Shown one piece after another: positions 18,712 through 26,755 of a stretch of 64,000 nucleotides of DNA. The position numbers and the translations under genes were made by a program. Positions within the stretch are counted from its first letter, which is position 1. Each line of letters opens with the position of its first letter. Source of the stretch: Erythrobacter tepidarius (GTDB taxonomy: Bacteria > Pseudomonadota > Alphaproteobacteria > Sphingomonadales > Sphingomonadaceae); the NCBI RefSeq assembly GCF_002155695.1, contig NZ_MUYJ01000013.1:51417-115416 (forward strand), read 5' to 3'. The notes under the pieces are model-generated. The model ran no database searches, was not told the origin of the DNA, and was given only the letters and a program-made list of their open reading frames with translations.

Positions 18712-18727
18712 TGTTTCACGTGAAACA
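18712..18727. promoter_or_regulatory. parS: parS centromere-like site (ParB binding)
   Basis: The sequence TGTTTCACGTGAAACA is a perfect 16-bp palindrome identical to the canonical bacterial parS consensus bound by ParB/Spo0J. It lies in the 121-bp gap between rnc and era, outside any coding sequence. parS sites cluster near the replication origin and seed the ParB nucleoprotein complex for chromosome segregation. parA and parB themselves are not in this window. Confidence 0.9.
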
Positions 18728-18817
18728 TCGCACCGGCCGGCCCACCGGCGCGAATGAGCCGGCCATGGTCGCGCGCCGCCCTTCGACAAAGCCGGGCGCT
18801 TTCGATATGAGCGCCCC

Positions 18818-19744
18818 ATGACAGATACCACCCCCAACCCGTCACGCTGCGGCGTGATTGCCGTGCTCGGCGCGCCCAATGCCGGCAAGTCGACGCTGGT
18901 CAATGCCCTCGTCGGGCAGAAGGTGGCGATCACCAGCGCCAAGGCGCAGACCACCCGGGCACGGATGCTGGGGATTGCCCTGCACGCGCTGGCCGACGGC
19001 ACGCCGGTGCAGATGATCCTGGTCGACACCCCCGGCATCTTCGCCCCCCGCCGCCGGCTCGACCGGGCGATGGTCAGCGCGGCCTGGGAAGGCGCGGAGG
19101 CCGCCGATGCGGTGCTGCTGATGGTCGATCCCGTTAAGCAGCGTCGTCACGAGCTTGAGCCGCTGCTGGAGACGCTGGCAGGGCGGCCCGAGCGCAAGAT
19201 CCTCGTCCTCAACAAGGTCGATCGCACGCGGAAGGAACCGCTCTTGGCATTGGCGCAGGAGCTTACCGGCAAGGTCGATTTCGCCGAGGTGTTCTTCATC
19301 TCCGCGCTCACCGGTGAAGGCGTGCCGGAGATGAAGGAGGCGCTCGCGCAGATGATGCCCGAGGGCGCGTGGATGTATCCCGAAGACCAGGTTTCCGATG
19401 CCTCCGAACGCCTGCTTGCCGCCGAGATCACCCGCGAACAGCTCTACCGGCAACTCCACGAGGAACTGCCCTATGACAGCGCAGTGCGGCCCGAGAAATA
19501 CGTGGTGCGCAAGGACGGCAGCGTCGAGATCCACCAGCAGATCGTGGTGGCCCGCGACAACCAGCGCGCGATCGTGCTCGGCAAGGGCGGCGCGAGGATC
19601 AAGGCGATTGGCGAGGCCGCGCGCAAGGAACTGTCCGAGATGCTGGGCGTGAAGGTGCACCTGTTCCTGCACGTGAAGGTGCTGGAGAACTGGGCCGAGG
19701 ACAAGGAGATCTTCGCGGAAATCGGGCTGGACTGGGTGCGCTAG
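18818..19744 (+). CDS. era: GTPase Era
   Basis: Ribosome-assembly GTPase that binds the 3' end of 16S rRNA. The 308-residue protein has G1 GAPNAGKSTLVNAL near residue 15, G2 in KAQTTRARMLGI, G3 DTPGIF, G4 NKVDRT and G5 SALTGEGV. After the G domain it has the PEDQVSDASERLLAAEITREQLYRQLHEELPY linker typical of Era and a C-terminal KH domain with AIVLGKGGARIKAIGEAARKEL. It is the third gene of lepB-rnc-era, separated from rnc by a 121-bp gap that carries the parS site and probably its own promoter. Confidence 0.97.
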   Translation: MTDTTPNPSRCGVIAVLGAPNAGKSTLVNALVGQKVAITSAKAQTTRARMLGIALHALADGTPVQMILVDTPGIFAPRRRLDRAMVSAAWEGAEAADAVLLMVDPVKQRRHELEPLLETLAGRPERKILVLNKVDRTRKEPLLALAQELTGKVDFAEVFFISALTGEGVPEMKEALAQMMPEGAWMYPEDQVSDASERLLAAEITREQLYRQLHEELPYDSAVRPEKYVVRKDGSVEIHQQIVVARDNQRAIVLGKGGARIKAIGEAARKELSEMLGVKVHLFLHVKVLENWAEDKEIFAEIGLDWVR

Positions 19745-19890
19745 GTGCAGGCCGAAAGCGGTCCCCGCCCAAGTCCATTGCGGCGGTGATACCCCTTGGC
19801 GCTGTGCCCATTTTCGTCACCCCAGTGCCGACCCAAACCAAGGGCCGCATGACGCCGCACTGGCGAGGAAGGGCGTGACGCGGGCGTGCC

Positions 19891-20550
19891 TCAGCCCTGC
19901 GCCAGCTTCTCCAGCTTCGCCTTCAAGGCCGCCTCGTCGAAGGGCTTGACGATGTAGTCGTCCGCCCCGGCGGCGATGCCGTCGTGGATGTCCTTGGCCT
20001 CGCCGTTCGAGGTGCAGAACACCACCACCGGCTCCTTGGGCGTGGGGATGCTCCGCAGGCGGCGCACGAAGGTGATGCCGTCCATTTCAGGCATATTCCA
20101 GTCGGTCAGCACCAGATCGGGCATCGCCTTCTGGCAGCGCGCCAGCGCCTCCTCGCCGTTCTCGGCCTCGATCGGCACGTAACCGAGGCTGAGCACGATC
20201 TTGCTCGAAACCTTGCGGATCACCCGACTGTCATCGACGATCAGACAGGTCTTGGCGGCGGCAGCCGGAGCGGGGCGGCCGGCGTAGCGGTCGCGCATCA
20301 CCTTGGCGGCAGCGACGATCGAATCCGTGTCGCCATCGGGCGCCGCAGGCGGGCGCGGCGGCAGGTCATCCACCGCAGCAGCGGCTGCCGGCGCGGTTGG
20401 CCGGGGCGCAGCCGGTGCCGCCGCGGGCGCTGCTTCCCTCTGCGCCGATCCGCGCGCCTTTTCACTTTGGGCAAGCTTTTCGGCCAGGGTCCTGCCTTCG
20501 ATACCGCTGCGGCGATTCGGGCCGGTATTGCGCTTGATGAGGTGCTGCAC
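19891..20550 (-). CDS. Single-receiver response regulator with Ala/Pro-rich N-terminal linker
   Basis: A 219-residue protein. Residues 1-95 or so are low-complexity (a run of Ala/Pro plus DDLPPRPPAAPDGD) and probably disordered. The C-terminal ~120 residues form a CheY-like receiver: KTCLIVDDSRVIRKVSSKIV (acidic pocket), phosphoacceptor Asp in LVLTDWNMPEMDGITFVRRLRS, Thr in VVFCTSNGEAKDI and Lys in DDYIVKPFDE. No output domain or kinase is nearby. GTG at 20550 is chosen: GGAGGG precedes it and it starts two bases after the upstream gene's TGA, so longer frames are unnecessary. A chemotaxis-like or c-di-GMP/cell-cycle adaptor role is possible but unproven. Confidence 0.8.
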   Translation of the reverse strand: MQHLIKRNTGPNRRSGIEGRTLAEKLAQSEKARGSAQREAAPAAAPAAPRPTAPAAAAAVDDLPPRPPAAPDGDTDSIVAAAKVMRDRYAGRPAPAAAAKTCLIVDDSRVIRKVSSKIVLSLGYVPIEAENGEEALARCQKAMPDLVLTDWNMPEMDGITFVRRLRSIPTPKEPVVVFCTSNGEAKDIHDGIAAGADDYIVKPFDEAALKAKLEKLAQG

Positions 20551-20552
20551 GG

Positions 20553-20843
20553 TCAGCGCCCTCCGCCGATCGAGGCATAGCCGGCCTCGTAAGCCCCGTA
20601 GCCCTCGCCATATCCTTCGCTGACCGAGCCGGCGCCCTCGCCAGGGGTCATGCGCACGTGCAGATAGGGCATCCACACATCGCCGAATTCGGCCTTCTGA
20701 TACCACACGTCGAGCACGTCATAGCTCGCCCACATCCCGTCGGGTTCGCGCAGACGCAGCCCCTCGCCGATGCGCGGCACTGCGGCAAAGCGGATGCGGG
20801 CCTGGGTCTGGTGCGTCTCGTTCTGGACTTCGATCTCAATCAC
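20553..20843 (-). CDS. Small conserved-looking protein with Gly/Tyr/Glu tail, unknown function
   Basis: A 96-residue protein with a compact N-terminal part (MIEIEVQNETHQTQARIRF, then EGLRLREPDGMWASYDVLDVWYQKAEFGDVWMPYLHVRM) predicted to be mostly beta strands, and a flexible C-terminal tail in which short G-Y/G-E repeats recur (SEGYGEGYGAYEAGYASIGGG). No signal peptide or membrane segment. It is upstream of, and tightly coupled to, the receiver-domain gene (two-base gap between stop and start), so the two are probably functionally linked. I do not recognise the family. Confidence 0.65.
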   Translation of the reverse strand: MIEIEVQNETHQTQARIRFAAVPRIGEGLRLREPDGMWASYDVLDVWYQKAEFGDVWMPYLHVRMTPGEGAGSVSEGYGEGYGAYEAGYASIGGGR

Positions 20844-20909
20844 GGTGCAGCCCCTGGTCTTGAGGCTAACGTGATAGGCGGGAATGCTTTATGATTTACC
20901 AACGCAGCG

Positions 20910-20923
20910 GCACCGCGCGGTGC
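20910..20923 (-). terminator. GC-rich palindrome just after topA
   Basis: GCACCGCGCGGTGC is a perfect 14-bp palindrome that begins 10 bases beyond the topA stop codon, where a terminator hairpin would be expected. There is no clear U-tract and no room for a loop without opening the centre, so an attenuating or Rho-assisted terminator is only a possibility. Confidence 0.3.
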
Positions 20924-20933
20924 GGCCAGGGCG

Positions 20934-23483
20934 CTATTTCGCCGCCTTTTTTGCCGGTGCCTTCTTTTTGGCGGGCGGCTTCCTTGTCGGCGCGGCCTTC
21001 TTCCTGGCCCCGGCCTTGGCCGAACCCTTGGCCGCGCGCGAGTCGATCAGCGCGATCGCTGCTTCGAGCGTGATATCCTCGGGCTTCACATCGCGCGGAA
21101 TCGTGGCGTTGGTGGTGCCGTCGGTGACGTAAGGCCCATAGCGGCCCGGCATCACCTTGATCTCGGCCCCGCTGGTCGGGTGCGCGCCGAGCGCGGCGAT
21201 CGCCTCGGCCTTGCCGCGCGCCGCCGCGCCGCCTGCTGGCGCCTGGGCGAGGATATCGACCGCACGGTTCATCCCGATTTCGAACACCTCGCGGGTGGTG
21301 GCGAGCTTGCCATACTTGCCATCGTGCCTGAGGTAAGGCCCGTAACGCCCGATATTGGACTCGATTTCCAGCCCCGTTTCAGGATGCACGCCGACGATGC
21401 GCGGCAAGCCAAGAAGCTTCACCGCCCAATCGAGATCGAAGTCGTCCAGATCCTTGGGGATGCTCGCGCGCTTGGCGTCCTTGCCCTCGCCCAGCTGCAC
21501 ATAGGGTCCGAAGCGGCCCGACTTGCGATAGATGTTCTCGCCGGTTTCGGGGTGCTGGCCGATGATGCCGTCCTCGGCCCCGCCCTCGGCCGCCCCACCC
21601 GGCTGGGCAAAGCGGCGGGTGTATTTGCATTCCGGGTAGTTCGAACAGGCGACGAAAGCCCCGAATCGCCCGCCACGCAGGGAAAGCCTGCCGCCCGATC
21701 GGCCTTCCGCCGCGCACAGCGGACAGGCGCGCGGGTCGGAACCGTCCGCGCGCGGGGGGAACAGGAAATCGGAGAGATAATCATCGAGCGCCTCGGTCAC
21801 CTCCGAGGGCAGCTTCTCCATCACCTCATCGGCCTTGGGCTTGAAGTCCTTCCAGAACCGCGCGAGCAGCGCCTTGTAGTCCTCGCGGCCGTCGGACACG
21901 ACATCGAGTTCGTCCTCCATGCCCGCGGTAAAGTCATAGGCGACATAGGTCGGGAAGAATCGTTCGAGGAAGGCGGTCAGCAGCCGGCCCGATTCCTCAG
22001 GGAAAAAGCGGTTCTTCTCGATCCGGACATAGCCGCGCTCGCGCAGGGTCTGGATGGTCGAAGCATAGGTGGAAGGCCGGCCGATGCCGAGCTCCTCCAG
22101 CCGCTTGACCAGCGAGGCTTCGGAAAAGCGCGGCGGCGGCTGGGTGAAGTGCTGCATCGCCTCGACCGCACGCTTGGCGGGCGAGTCGCCCTTGCGCATC
22201 ACCGGCAGCAGGCCGCCATCCTCGTCTTCGCTGTCGTCCAGCCCTTCCTGATAGACCGCGAGGAAGCCCGGAAAGCGGACCACCTGGCCGGTGGCGCGCA
22301 ATTCGTGGCTACCGGTGACATCGCGCAAGGTGACGGTGGTGCGTTCGAGCTGCGCGGCGGCCATCTGGCTTGCCATGGCGCGCTTGAAGATCAGGTCGTA
22401 GAGCTTGGCCTCGTCGCCCGTGCCGGCGCGTTCCCGTGTGAAATCGGTCGGCCGGATCGCTTCGTGGGCCTCCTGCGCGTTCTTGGCCTTGGTGCTGTAG
22501 AATCGCGGCTTTTCCGGCAGATAGGCCCCATCATAACGCGCTGCGATGGCATCGCGCAGGGCGTGGATCGCGCCCATGTCCATTTGCACCCCGTCGGTGC
22601 GCATATAGGTGATCGCGCCGGCCTCGTAGAGGCTCTGGGCAAGGCGCATGGTGTGCTGCGCCGAATAGCCCAGCTTGCGCGCGGCTTCCTGTTGCAGGGT
22701 CGAGGTGGTGAAGGGCGGCGCGGGGTTGCGCTTGAGGGGCTTGGTCTCCACGCCCTCGACGGTGAAGCGCCCGGCTTCCACCGCGGTCTTGGCCGCAAGC
22801 GCGATGCCTTCATCCCCAAGGCTGAGCTTGTCCAGCTTCTCGCCCTTGTAGGTGACCAGCCGTGCATCGAACTGCGTGCCGTCATGCTCCATGTGCGCGA
22901 CGATGGTCCAGTATTCCTCTGGCCGGAAGGCCTCGATCTCCCGCTCGCGCTCGACGATCAGGCGCAGCGCGACCGATTGCACGCGGCCCGCGCTCTTGGC
23001 TCCGGGCAGCTTGCGCCACAACACCGGCGAAAGCGTGAAGCCGAACAGATAGTCGAGCGCGCGGCGGGCGAGGTAGGCATCGATCAGCGGCTGATCGAGC
23101 GCGCGCGGGCGCGCCATCGCCTCGGTCACCGCCTGCTTGGTGATCGCGTTGAAGGTGACACGGTCGACCTGCTTGGGCAGGCTCTTGCGCTGCTTCAGCA
23201 GCTCCTGCACGTGCCAGCTGATCGCCTCGCCCTCGCGGTCGGGGTCGGTGGCGAGCACGAGGCGGCTTGCCCCCTTGGCGGCATCCGCGATCTCCTTGAA
23301 GCGGCTCTGCTTGTCCCGGTAAAGTTCCCAGTCCATCGCGAACCCCGCCTCGGGATCGACGCTGCCATCCCTGGCAGGCAGATCGCGAACATGGCCGTAG
23401 GAGGCGAGAACCTTGTAGTCCTTGCCCAGATACTTCTCGATAGTCTTGGCCTTGGCGGGGGATTCGACGATGACAAGCTGCAT
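20934..23483 (-). CDS. topA: DNA topoisomerase I
   Basis: Type IA topoisomerase that relaxes negative supercoils. The 849-residue protein starts with the Toprim strand MQLVIVESPAKAKTIEKYLG, has DPDREGEAISWHV (metal-binding acidic triad), the active-site tyrosine in GAITYMRTDGVQMD, and GIGRPSTYASTIQTL. Toward the C-terminus is one four-cysteine zinc module (CPLCAAEGRSGG...CSNYPECKY). Two or more KYGKL/GRYGPYV-type repeats follow, and the final 35 residues are a Lys/Ala/Pro tail (KKAAPTRKPPAKKKAPAKKA), a DNA-binding extension. Start ATG at 23483 gives the family N-terminus; the longer frame to 23660 adds Arg-rich sequence without similarity. Confidence 0.96.
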   Translation of the reverse strand: MQLVIVESPAKAKTIEKYLGKDYKVLASYGHVRDLPARDGSVDPEAGFAMDWELYRDKQSRFKEIADAAKGASRLVLATDPDREGEAISWHVQELLKQRKSLPKQVDRVTFNAITKQAVTEAMARPRALDQPLIDAYLARRALDYLFGFTLSPVLWRKLPGAKSAGRVQSVALRLIVEREREIEAFRPEEYWTIVAHMEHDGTQFDARLVTYKGEKLDKLSLGDEGIALAAKTAVEAGRFTVEGVETKPLKRNPAPPFTTSTLQQEAARKLGYSAQHTMRLAQSLYEAGAITYMRTDGVQMDMGAIHALRDAIAARYDGAYLPEKPRFYSTKAKNAQEAHEAIRPTDFTRERAGTGDEAKLYDLIFKRAMASQMAAAQLERTTVTLRDVTGSHELRATGQVVRFPGFLAVYQEGLDDSEDEDGGLLPVMRKGDSPAKRAVEAMQHFTQPPPRFSEASLVKRLEELGIGRPSTYASTIQTLRERGYVRIEKNRFFPEESGRLLTAFLERFFPTYVAYDFTAGMEDELDVVSDGREDYKALLARFWKDFKPKADEVMEKLPSEVTEALDDYLSDFLFPPRADGSDPRACPLCAAEGRSGGRLSLRGGRFGAFVACSNYPECKYTRRFAQPGGAAEGGAEDGIIGQHPETGENIYRKSGRFGPYVQLGEGKDAKRASIPKDLDDFDLDWAVKLLGLPRIVGVHPETGLEIESNIGRYGPYLRHDGKYGKLATTREVFEIGMNRAVDILAQAPAGGAAARGKAEAIAALGAHPTSGAEIKVMPGRYGPYVTDGTTNATIPRDVKPEDITLEAAIALIDSRAAKGSAKAGARKKAAPTRKPPAKKKAPAKKAAK

Positions 23484-23895
23484 GGCGGCTGTGGAGAGGT
23501 CCCTTACGTGTACGTGTGCGCGAGGGTGGGGCCGGTGCAAGTAGGCCGTCAAGCGGCTTGTGTGAAGCCAAAGCCTTGGGGGATGGCGCAGCCGAGCAGG
23601 CCCTTGATCCTGCTGCTTTGCGCGCCGTCGCGAACAGGCCCTGCCCGCGCGCCGCGACACGGGCGAAGGCGGTGATCACGCGGGCGAAGCGCCAGAACCG
23701 CGGCAGAAACGGCGCGGCGCGGCCCGTCGGTCGCGCGCATGACAAAGCCGCAGGCGGCCTGAGGAACCGGGAACGCGGCATCACCCCGGCCAGTCCGCTT
23801 GCCATCCGCCGCGCCGGAAACTGCCGGTCTGGCCCGCAAGCGGCGGGTGCAAGGCTCGCCGGAATCGCTTTCGTGTCGCGCGCCAAAGCGCGATG
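23484..23895. other. Intergenic region (412 bp) between dprA and topA
   Basis: The region separates the end of dprA from the start of topA on the same strand and should hold the topA promoter. A 116-codon frame (23549-23899) overlaps the dprA stop by ATGA, but its translation is Arg/Ala/Gly-rich without recognisable features, so it is not called as a gene. No RNA or repeat was recognised. Confidence 0.5.
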
Positions 23896-25047
23896 TCATG
23901 CCGCCTCGCCCGCGCCCGAGCGTCGCACCGTGCCATCTTCTTCACGCACCAGCTCGCCCGCGAGTTCGAGTTCGAGCAAGGCCATGTGCACCTCGGCCAC
24001 GCTTGCGCCGGACTGGCGGATCAGCTCGTCGATGCCCACCGGCGCATGGGTCAGCAGGCTGGCGATGTCGCCGGAAAGATCCACACGCGCCTCGCCCCAG
24101 TCGAGCTTGGCGAGTTCGGCATAATCGAAGTCGCCCGGCTTCTCGCTCACCCGCAAGCGCGAGCGCGGCGCGCCGGTGAAGCCGTGCAGCAGCTCGATCA
24201 CATCCTCAGGCCTCTGCACCAGCACCGCGCCTTCGCGGATCAGCTCGTTGCAGCCGAGACTGCGCGCATCGAGCGGGGAGCCGGGGATCGCCATCACCTC
24301 GCGCCCCGCCTCGCCCGCGAGACGCGCGGTGATGAGGCTGCCCGATTGCGGCGCGGCCTCGATCACCAGCGTGCCGAGCGCCAGCCCGGCGATGATGCGG
24401 TTGCGCGAAGGGAAATGCCGCCCGCGCGGCTCGGTGCCGGGCGGCTGCTCGGCGATCAGCAGCGCCTCGGTCGCGATGCGTTCCTGGAGCTGCGCGTGCT
24501 GCGGGGGATAGGCGATGTCGATGCCGCTCGCGATCACGCCGATGGTCTGCGGGAAGGCGCCTTCATGCGCCGCGCCGTCGATGCCGCGCGCAAGGCCCGA
24601 GACGACGGTGAAGCTCGCCTCGGCCAGCGCGGCGGCGAAATCGCGGGCGAGCTTGACGGCGCCCGCGCTGGCATTGCGCGCGCCGACCAGCGCCACGCAT
24701 GGCTCCGAAGCCAGCGCGAGACGGCCCCGGCAGGTGACAATCGGCGGGGCGTTGTCGAGCTCGGCCAGCAGCGCGGGGTAACCGGGCTGGTCGTGGAACA
24801 GGTAGCGTGCCCTCGCTGCGCGCACGGCAGCGACCTCGCGCTCGATGGCCCCGACGGGCGCCGGGCAATATGCCCCCCGCCCCCGGCGCGCGAGATCGGG
24901 CAGCGCATCGAGCGCCGCCACCGCCGTGCCGAAGCGCGCCAGCAGCTGGCGATAGCTGACCGGACCGATATTCGGCGAGCGCAGCAGGCGGATACGCGCG
25001 AAAGCCTCTTGCTGCGAGAGCACCGGCTGCGCCCCCCCGTGCTCCAT
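23896..25047 (-). CDS. dprA: DNA-processing protein DprA
   Basis: Loads RecA on incoming single-stranded DNA during natural transformation. The 383-residue protein has an N-terminal SAM-like helical domain (EAFARIRLLRSPNIGPVSYRQLL), then the Rossmann-fold DprA/Smf core: VALVGARNASAGAVKLARDFA, VVSGLARGIDGAAHEGA, ATGIDIAYPP-like strand (VIASGIDIAYPPQHAQL), FPSRNRIIAGLALGTLVIEA and AREVMAIPGSPLD-type segment (GREVMAIPGSPLDARSLGCNELI). A C-terminal winged-helix-like domain (PVGIDELIRQSGASVAEVHMALLELELAG) completes it. plsY lies 30 bp upstream in the same direction, so the two may be co-transcribed. Confidence 0.94.
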   Translation of the reverse strand: MEHGGAQPVLSQQEAFARIRLLRSPNIGPVSYRQLLARFGTAVAALDALPDLARRGRGAYCPAPVGAIEREVAAVRAARARYLFHDQPGYPALLAELDNAPPIVTCRGRLALASEPCVALVGARNASAGAVKLARDFAAALAEASFTVVSGLARGIDGAAHEGAFPQTIGVIASGIDIAYPPQHAQLQERIATEALLIAEQPPGTEPRGRHFPSRNRIIAGLALGTLVIEAAPQSGSLITARLAGEAGREVMAIPGSPLDARSLGCNELIREGAVLVQRPEDVIELLHGFTGAPRSRLRVSEKPGDFDYAELAKLDWGEARVDLSGDIASLLTHAPVGIDELIRQSGASVAEVHMALLELELAGELVREEDGTVRRSGAGEAA

Positions 25048-25077
25048 TAGACGTGCTCCATCAGCCGTGCGCCGGCA

Positions 25078-25665
25078 CTACGGCCTGCCCGCGGAACCAA
25101 CCTTCGGCTCCTCGCCCCGCATCAGCCGGCCGATGTTCTCGCGGTGCCGGACAAACACGATCGCCGCGATCGCCCATAGCGGCGCCACGATCTGCGGGAA
25201 GCCCATGCCCCAGGCGACCAGCGGCGCGGCGATGACGCTGACCAGCGACGACACGCTGGAAATCCGGCTAATGGCGAGCGTCGCCCCCCAGATCATCGCG
25301 CAGACGAAGAACGCCGGAAAGGCCAGCGCCCCAAGCGCGCCGGCCGCGCTGGCAAAGCCCTTGCCGCCCTTGAACCTGAGCCAGGGCGTGAAGCAATGCC
25401 CGGCCACGGCCGCGACCGCGGCGATGCCTTCCGCGCCGGGCCACCAGGCCTTGGCCACCAGCACCGGCACCACCGCCTTAGCCGCATCGAGCAGCACGGT
25501 TGCTGCCGCCAACCCCTTGTTGCCGGTGCGCAGCACGTTGGTCGCACCGATGCTGCCGCTGCCGATCTTGCGCACGTCGCCCAGCCCGGCAGCCCGGGTG
25601 AGGATGAGACCAAAGGGCACCGAGCCGAGAACGAAGCCCAGCAGCGCGGCAAATACAGCGTCCAA
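25078..25665 (-). CDS. plsY: Acyl-phosphate:glycerol-3-phosphate acyltransferase
   Basis: Inner-membrane enzyme that makes lysophosphatidic acid from acyl-phosphate. The 195-residue protein has five or so membrane segments and the three PlsY motifs: GSVPFGLIL near the N-terminus, GSGSIGATNVLRTGNKGLA, and AVAGHCFTPWLRFKGGKGFASAAGALG. TTG at 25665 is chosen because AGGGAGAGAGA precedes it and LDAVFAALLGFVLGSVPFG is the expected first transmembrane segment; a longer frame to 25866 would overlap murI on the other strand. It probably forms an operon with dprA. Confidence 0.93.
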   Translation of the reverse strand: MDAVFAALLGFVLGSVPFGLILTRAAGLGDVRKIGSGSIGATNVLRTGNKGLAAATVLLDAAKAVVPVLVAKAWWPGAEGIAAVAAVAGHCFTPWLRFKGGKGFASAAGALGALAFPAFFVCAMIWGATLAISRISSVSSLVSVIAAPLVAWGMGFPQIVAPLWAIAAIVFVRHRENIGRLMRGEEPKVGSAGRP

Positions 25666-25674
25666 TCTCTCTCT

Positions 25675-25760
25675 CCCTTCGGGGCGAAGCTTGTCGAACC
25701 CCCGCACTTCTTCTAGCGCAACTTCTGTAAGGAAAAACGGCCGTTGGGCAATGCCCGCCG
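25675..25760. repeat. REP-like palindromic elements in the plsY-murI divergent gap
   Basis: GGGGCGAAGCTTGTCGAACC (25681-25700) is the reverse form of the TTCGACAAGCT...GGGCGAA element seen near 4181. CCGTTGGGCAATGCCCGCC (25741-25759) closely matches the hairpin CCGTTGGGCAACGCCCAGC near 4157, each preceded by an AAGG-AAAA stretch. The pairing of the two elements at both loci suggests one dispersed composite repeat. Confidence 0.4.
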
Positions 25761-25799
25761 ACGGTTGCGACAAGCGCGGGGCAATCGGATCTGAGGAAC

Positions 25800-26597
25800 T
25801 TGGACACATCCTCCCCCATCCTGCTGTTCGATTCCGGGGTCGGCGGGTTGACCGTCTATGACGCACTGCGCGAGGTGCTGCCGCAAGCGCCGGTGATCTA
25901 TGCCGCTGATCTGGCGGGCCTGCCTTATGGCAGCAAGACCGAAGCGCAGATCGCCGCGCGGGTGGCGGGGCTGCTGGGGCGCATGGCCGAACGCTTTCGC
26001 CCGCGCCTGATCTGCATCGCCTGCAACACCGCCTCGACCATCGCGCTCGGCATGGTGCGCGAGGTGCTGGAGGTGCCGGTCGTCGGCACGGTGCCCGCGA
26101 TCAAGCCTGCCGCGGCCCTCACCCGGACTGGCACCATCGGCCTCGTCGGCACCGAGGCGACCATCCGCCAGCGTTATGTCGATGACCTTCAGAGCCGGTT
26201 TGCCGCCGACAAGCGCCTGCTGCGCATCGCCGCCCCCGCGCTGGTGGGGGCAGCAGAGGCCAAGCTGCGGGGGGAAGCGGTCGATCCGGCGGTTATCGCC
26301 GATGTGCATGACCGGCTGGCAGCCATGCCCGGCGGCGCGGCGATCGACACGCTGGTGCTCGCCTGCACCCACTTCCCGCTGCTGTCCGAGGAGCTGGCCG
26401 AAGCCTTCGGCCCGCAGGTCGCGCAGGTCGACGGAGCGCAGGGCATCGCGCGGCGCATCGCGCATCTGCTCGAAGGGCAGAGCCTCGCCATCGCCGGCGC
26501 CCCCAACCGCTTCGTCGTCACCGGCCCCTTGAGCGGCGCGGCGGGGCTTGAGGCAGCGCTCGCCGCGCGCGGTTTCGGGCCTGCCGAAGCCTTCTGA
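25800..26597 (+). CDS. murI: Glutamate racemase
   Basis: Makes D-glutamate for peptidoglycan. The 265-residue protein has the Asp/Ser pair in [16 protein letters not shown] near residue 11, the substrate-binding [10 protein letters not shown], the first catalytic cysteine in [13 protein letters not shown] near residue 74, and the second in [14 protein letters not shown] near residue 184. TTG at 25800 is the start giving a complete N-terminal strand, with a GAGGAA ribosome site four bases upstream. Divergent from plsY. Confidence 0.95.
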   Translation: MDTSSPILLFDSGVGGLTVYDALREVLPQAPVIYAADLAGLPYGSKTEAQIAARVAGLLGRMAERFRPRLICIACNTASTIALGMVREVLEVPVVGTVPAIKPAAALTRTGTIGLVGTEATIRQRYVDDLQSRFAADKRLLRIAAPALVGAAEAKLRGEAVDPAVIADVHDRLAAMPGGAAIDTLVLACTHFPLLSEELAEAFGPQVAQVDGAQGIARRIAHLLEGQSLAIAGAPNRFVVTGPLSGAAGLEAALAARGFGPAEAF

Positions 26598-26600
26598 AGC

Positions 26601-26617
26601 TTGCGAAACGCTCGCAA
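26601..26617 (+). terminator. Weak hairpin after murI
   Basis: TTGCGA-AACGC-TCGCAA forms a six-base-pair stem four bases after the murI stop codon. No U-tract follows, so termination is uncertain. The remaining gap to hemA (about 140 bp) likely carries the hemA promoter. Confidence 0.35.
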
Positions 26618-26755
26618 AGATCGCTGTGGCAAAAGGCCCCCTTACGCCTTAGATATCGTGCTGAAACCATCCGTCGCCGCGCGGGTTGTCGGCGGATAGA
26701 TCAGGCAGGATCCAGGGCGGCGCTCGCCGGGCGCGCCCCAGCTGAAGAGACGCGT

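Noticed and set aside
21180..23675. 831-codon plus-strand frame across topA
   Set aside because: Antisense shadow of topoisomerase I; no domains seen and no ribosome site.
23549..23899. Possible 116-residue gene overlapping the dprA stop by ATGA
   Set aside because: The overlap is attractive, but the product is Arg/Ala/Gly-rich with no structure or recognisable motif and lies in the expected topA promoter region.
25800..26597. murI as an aspartate racemase
   Set aside because: [10 protein letters not shown] and CIACNTAS with PYGSKT are the glutamate racemase signatures.
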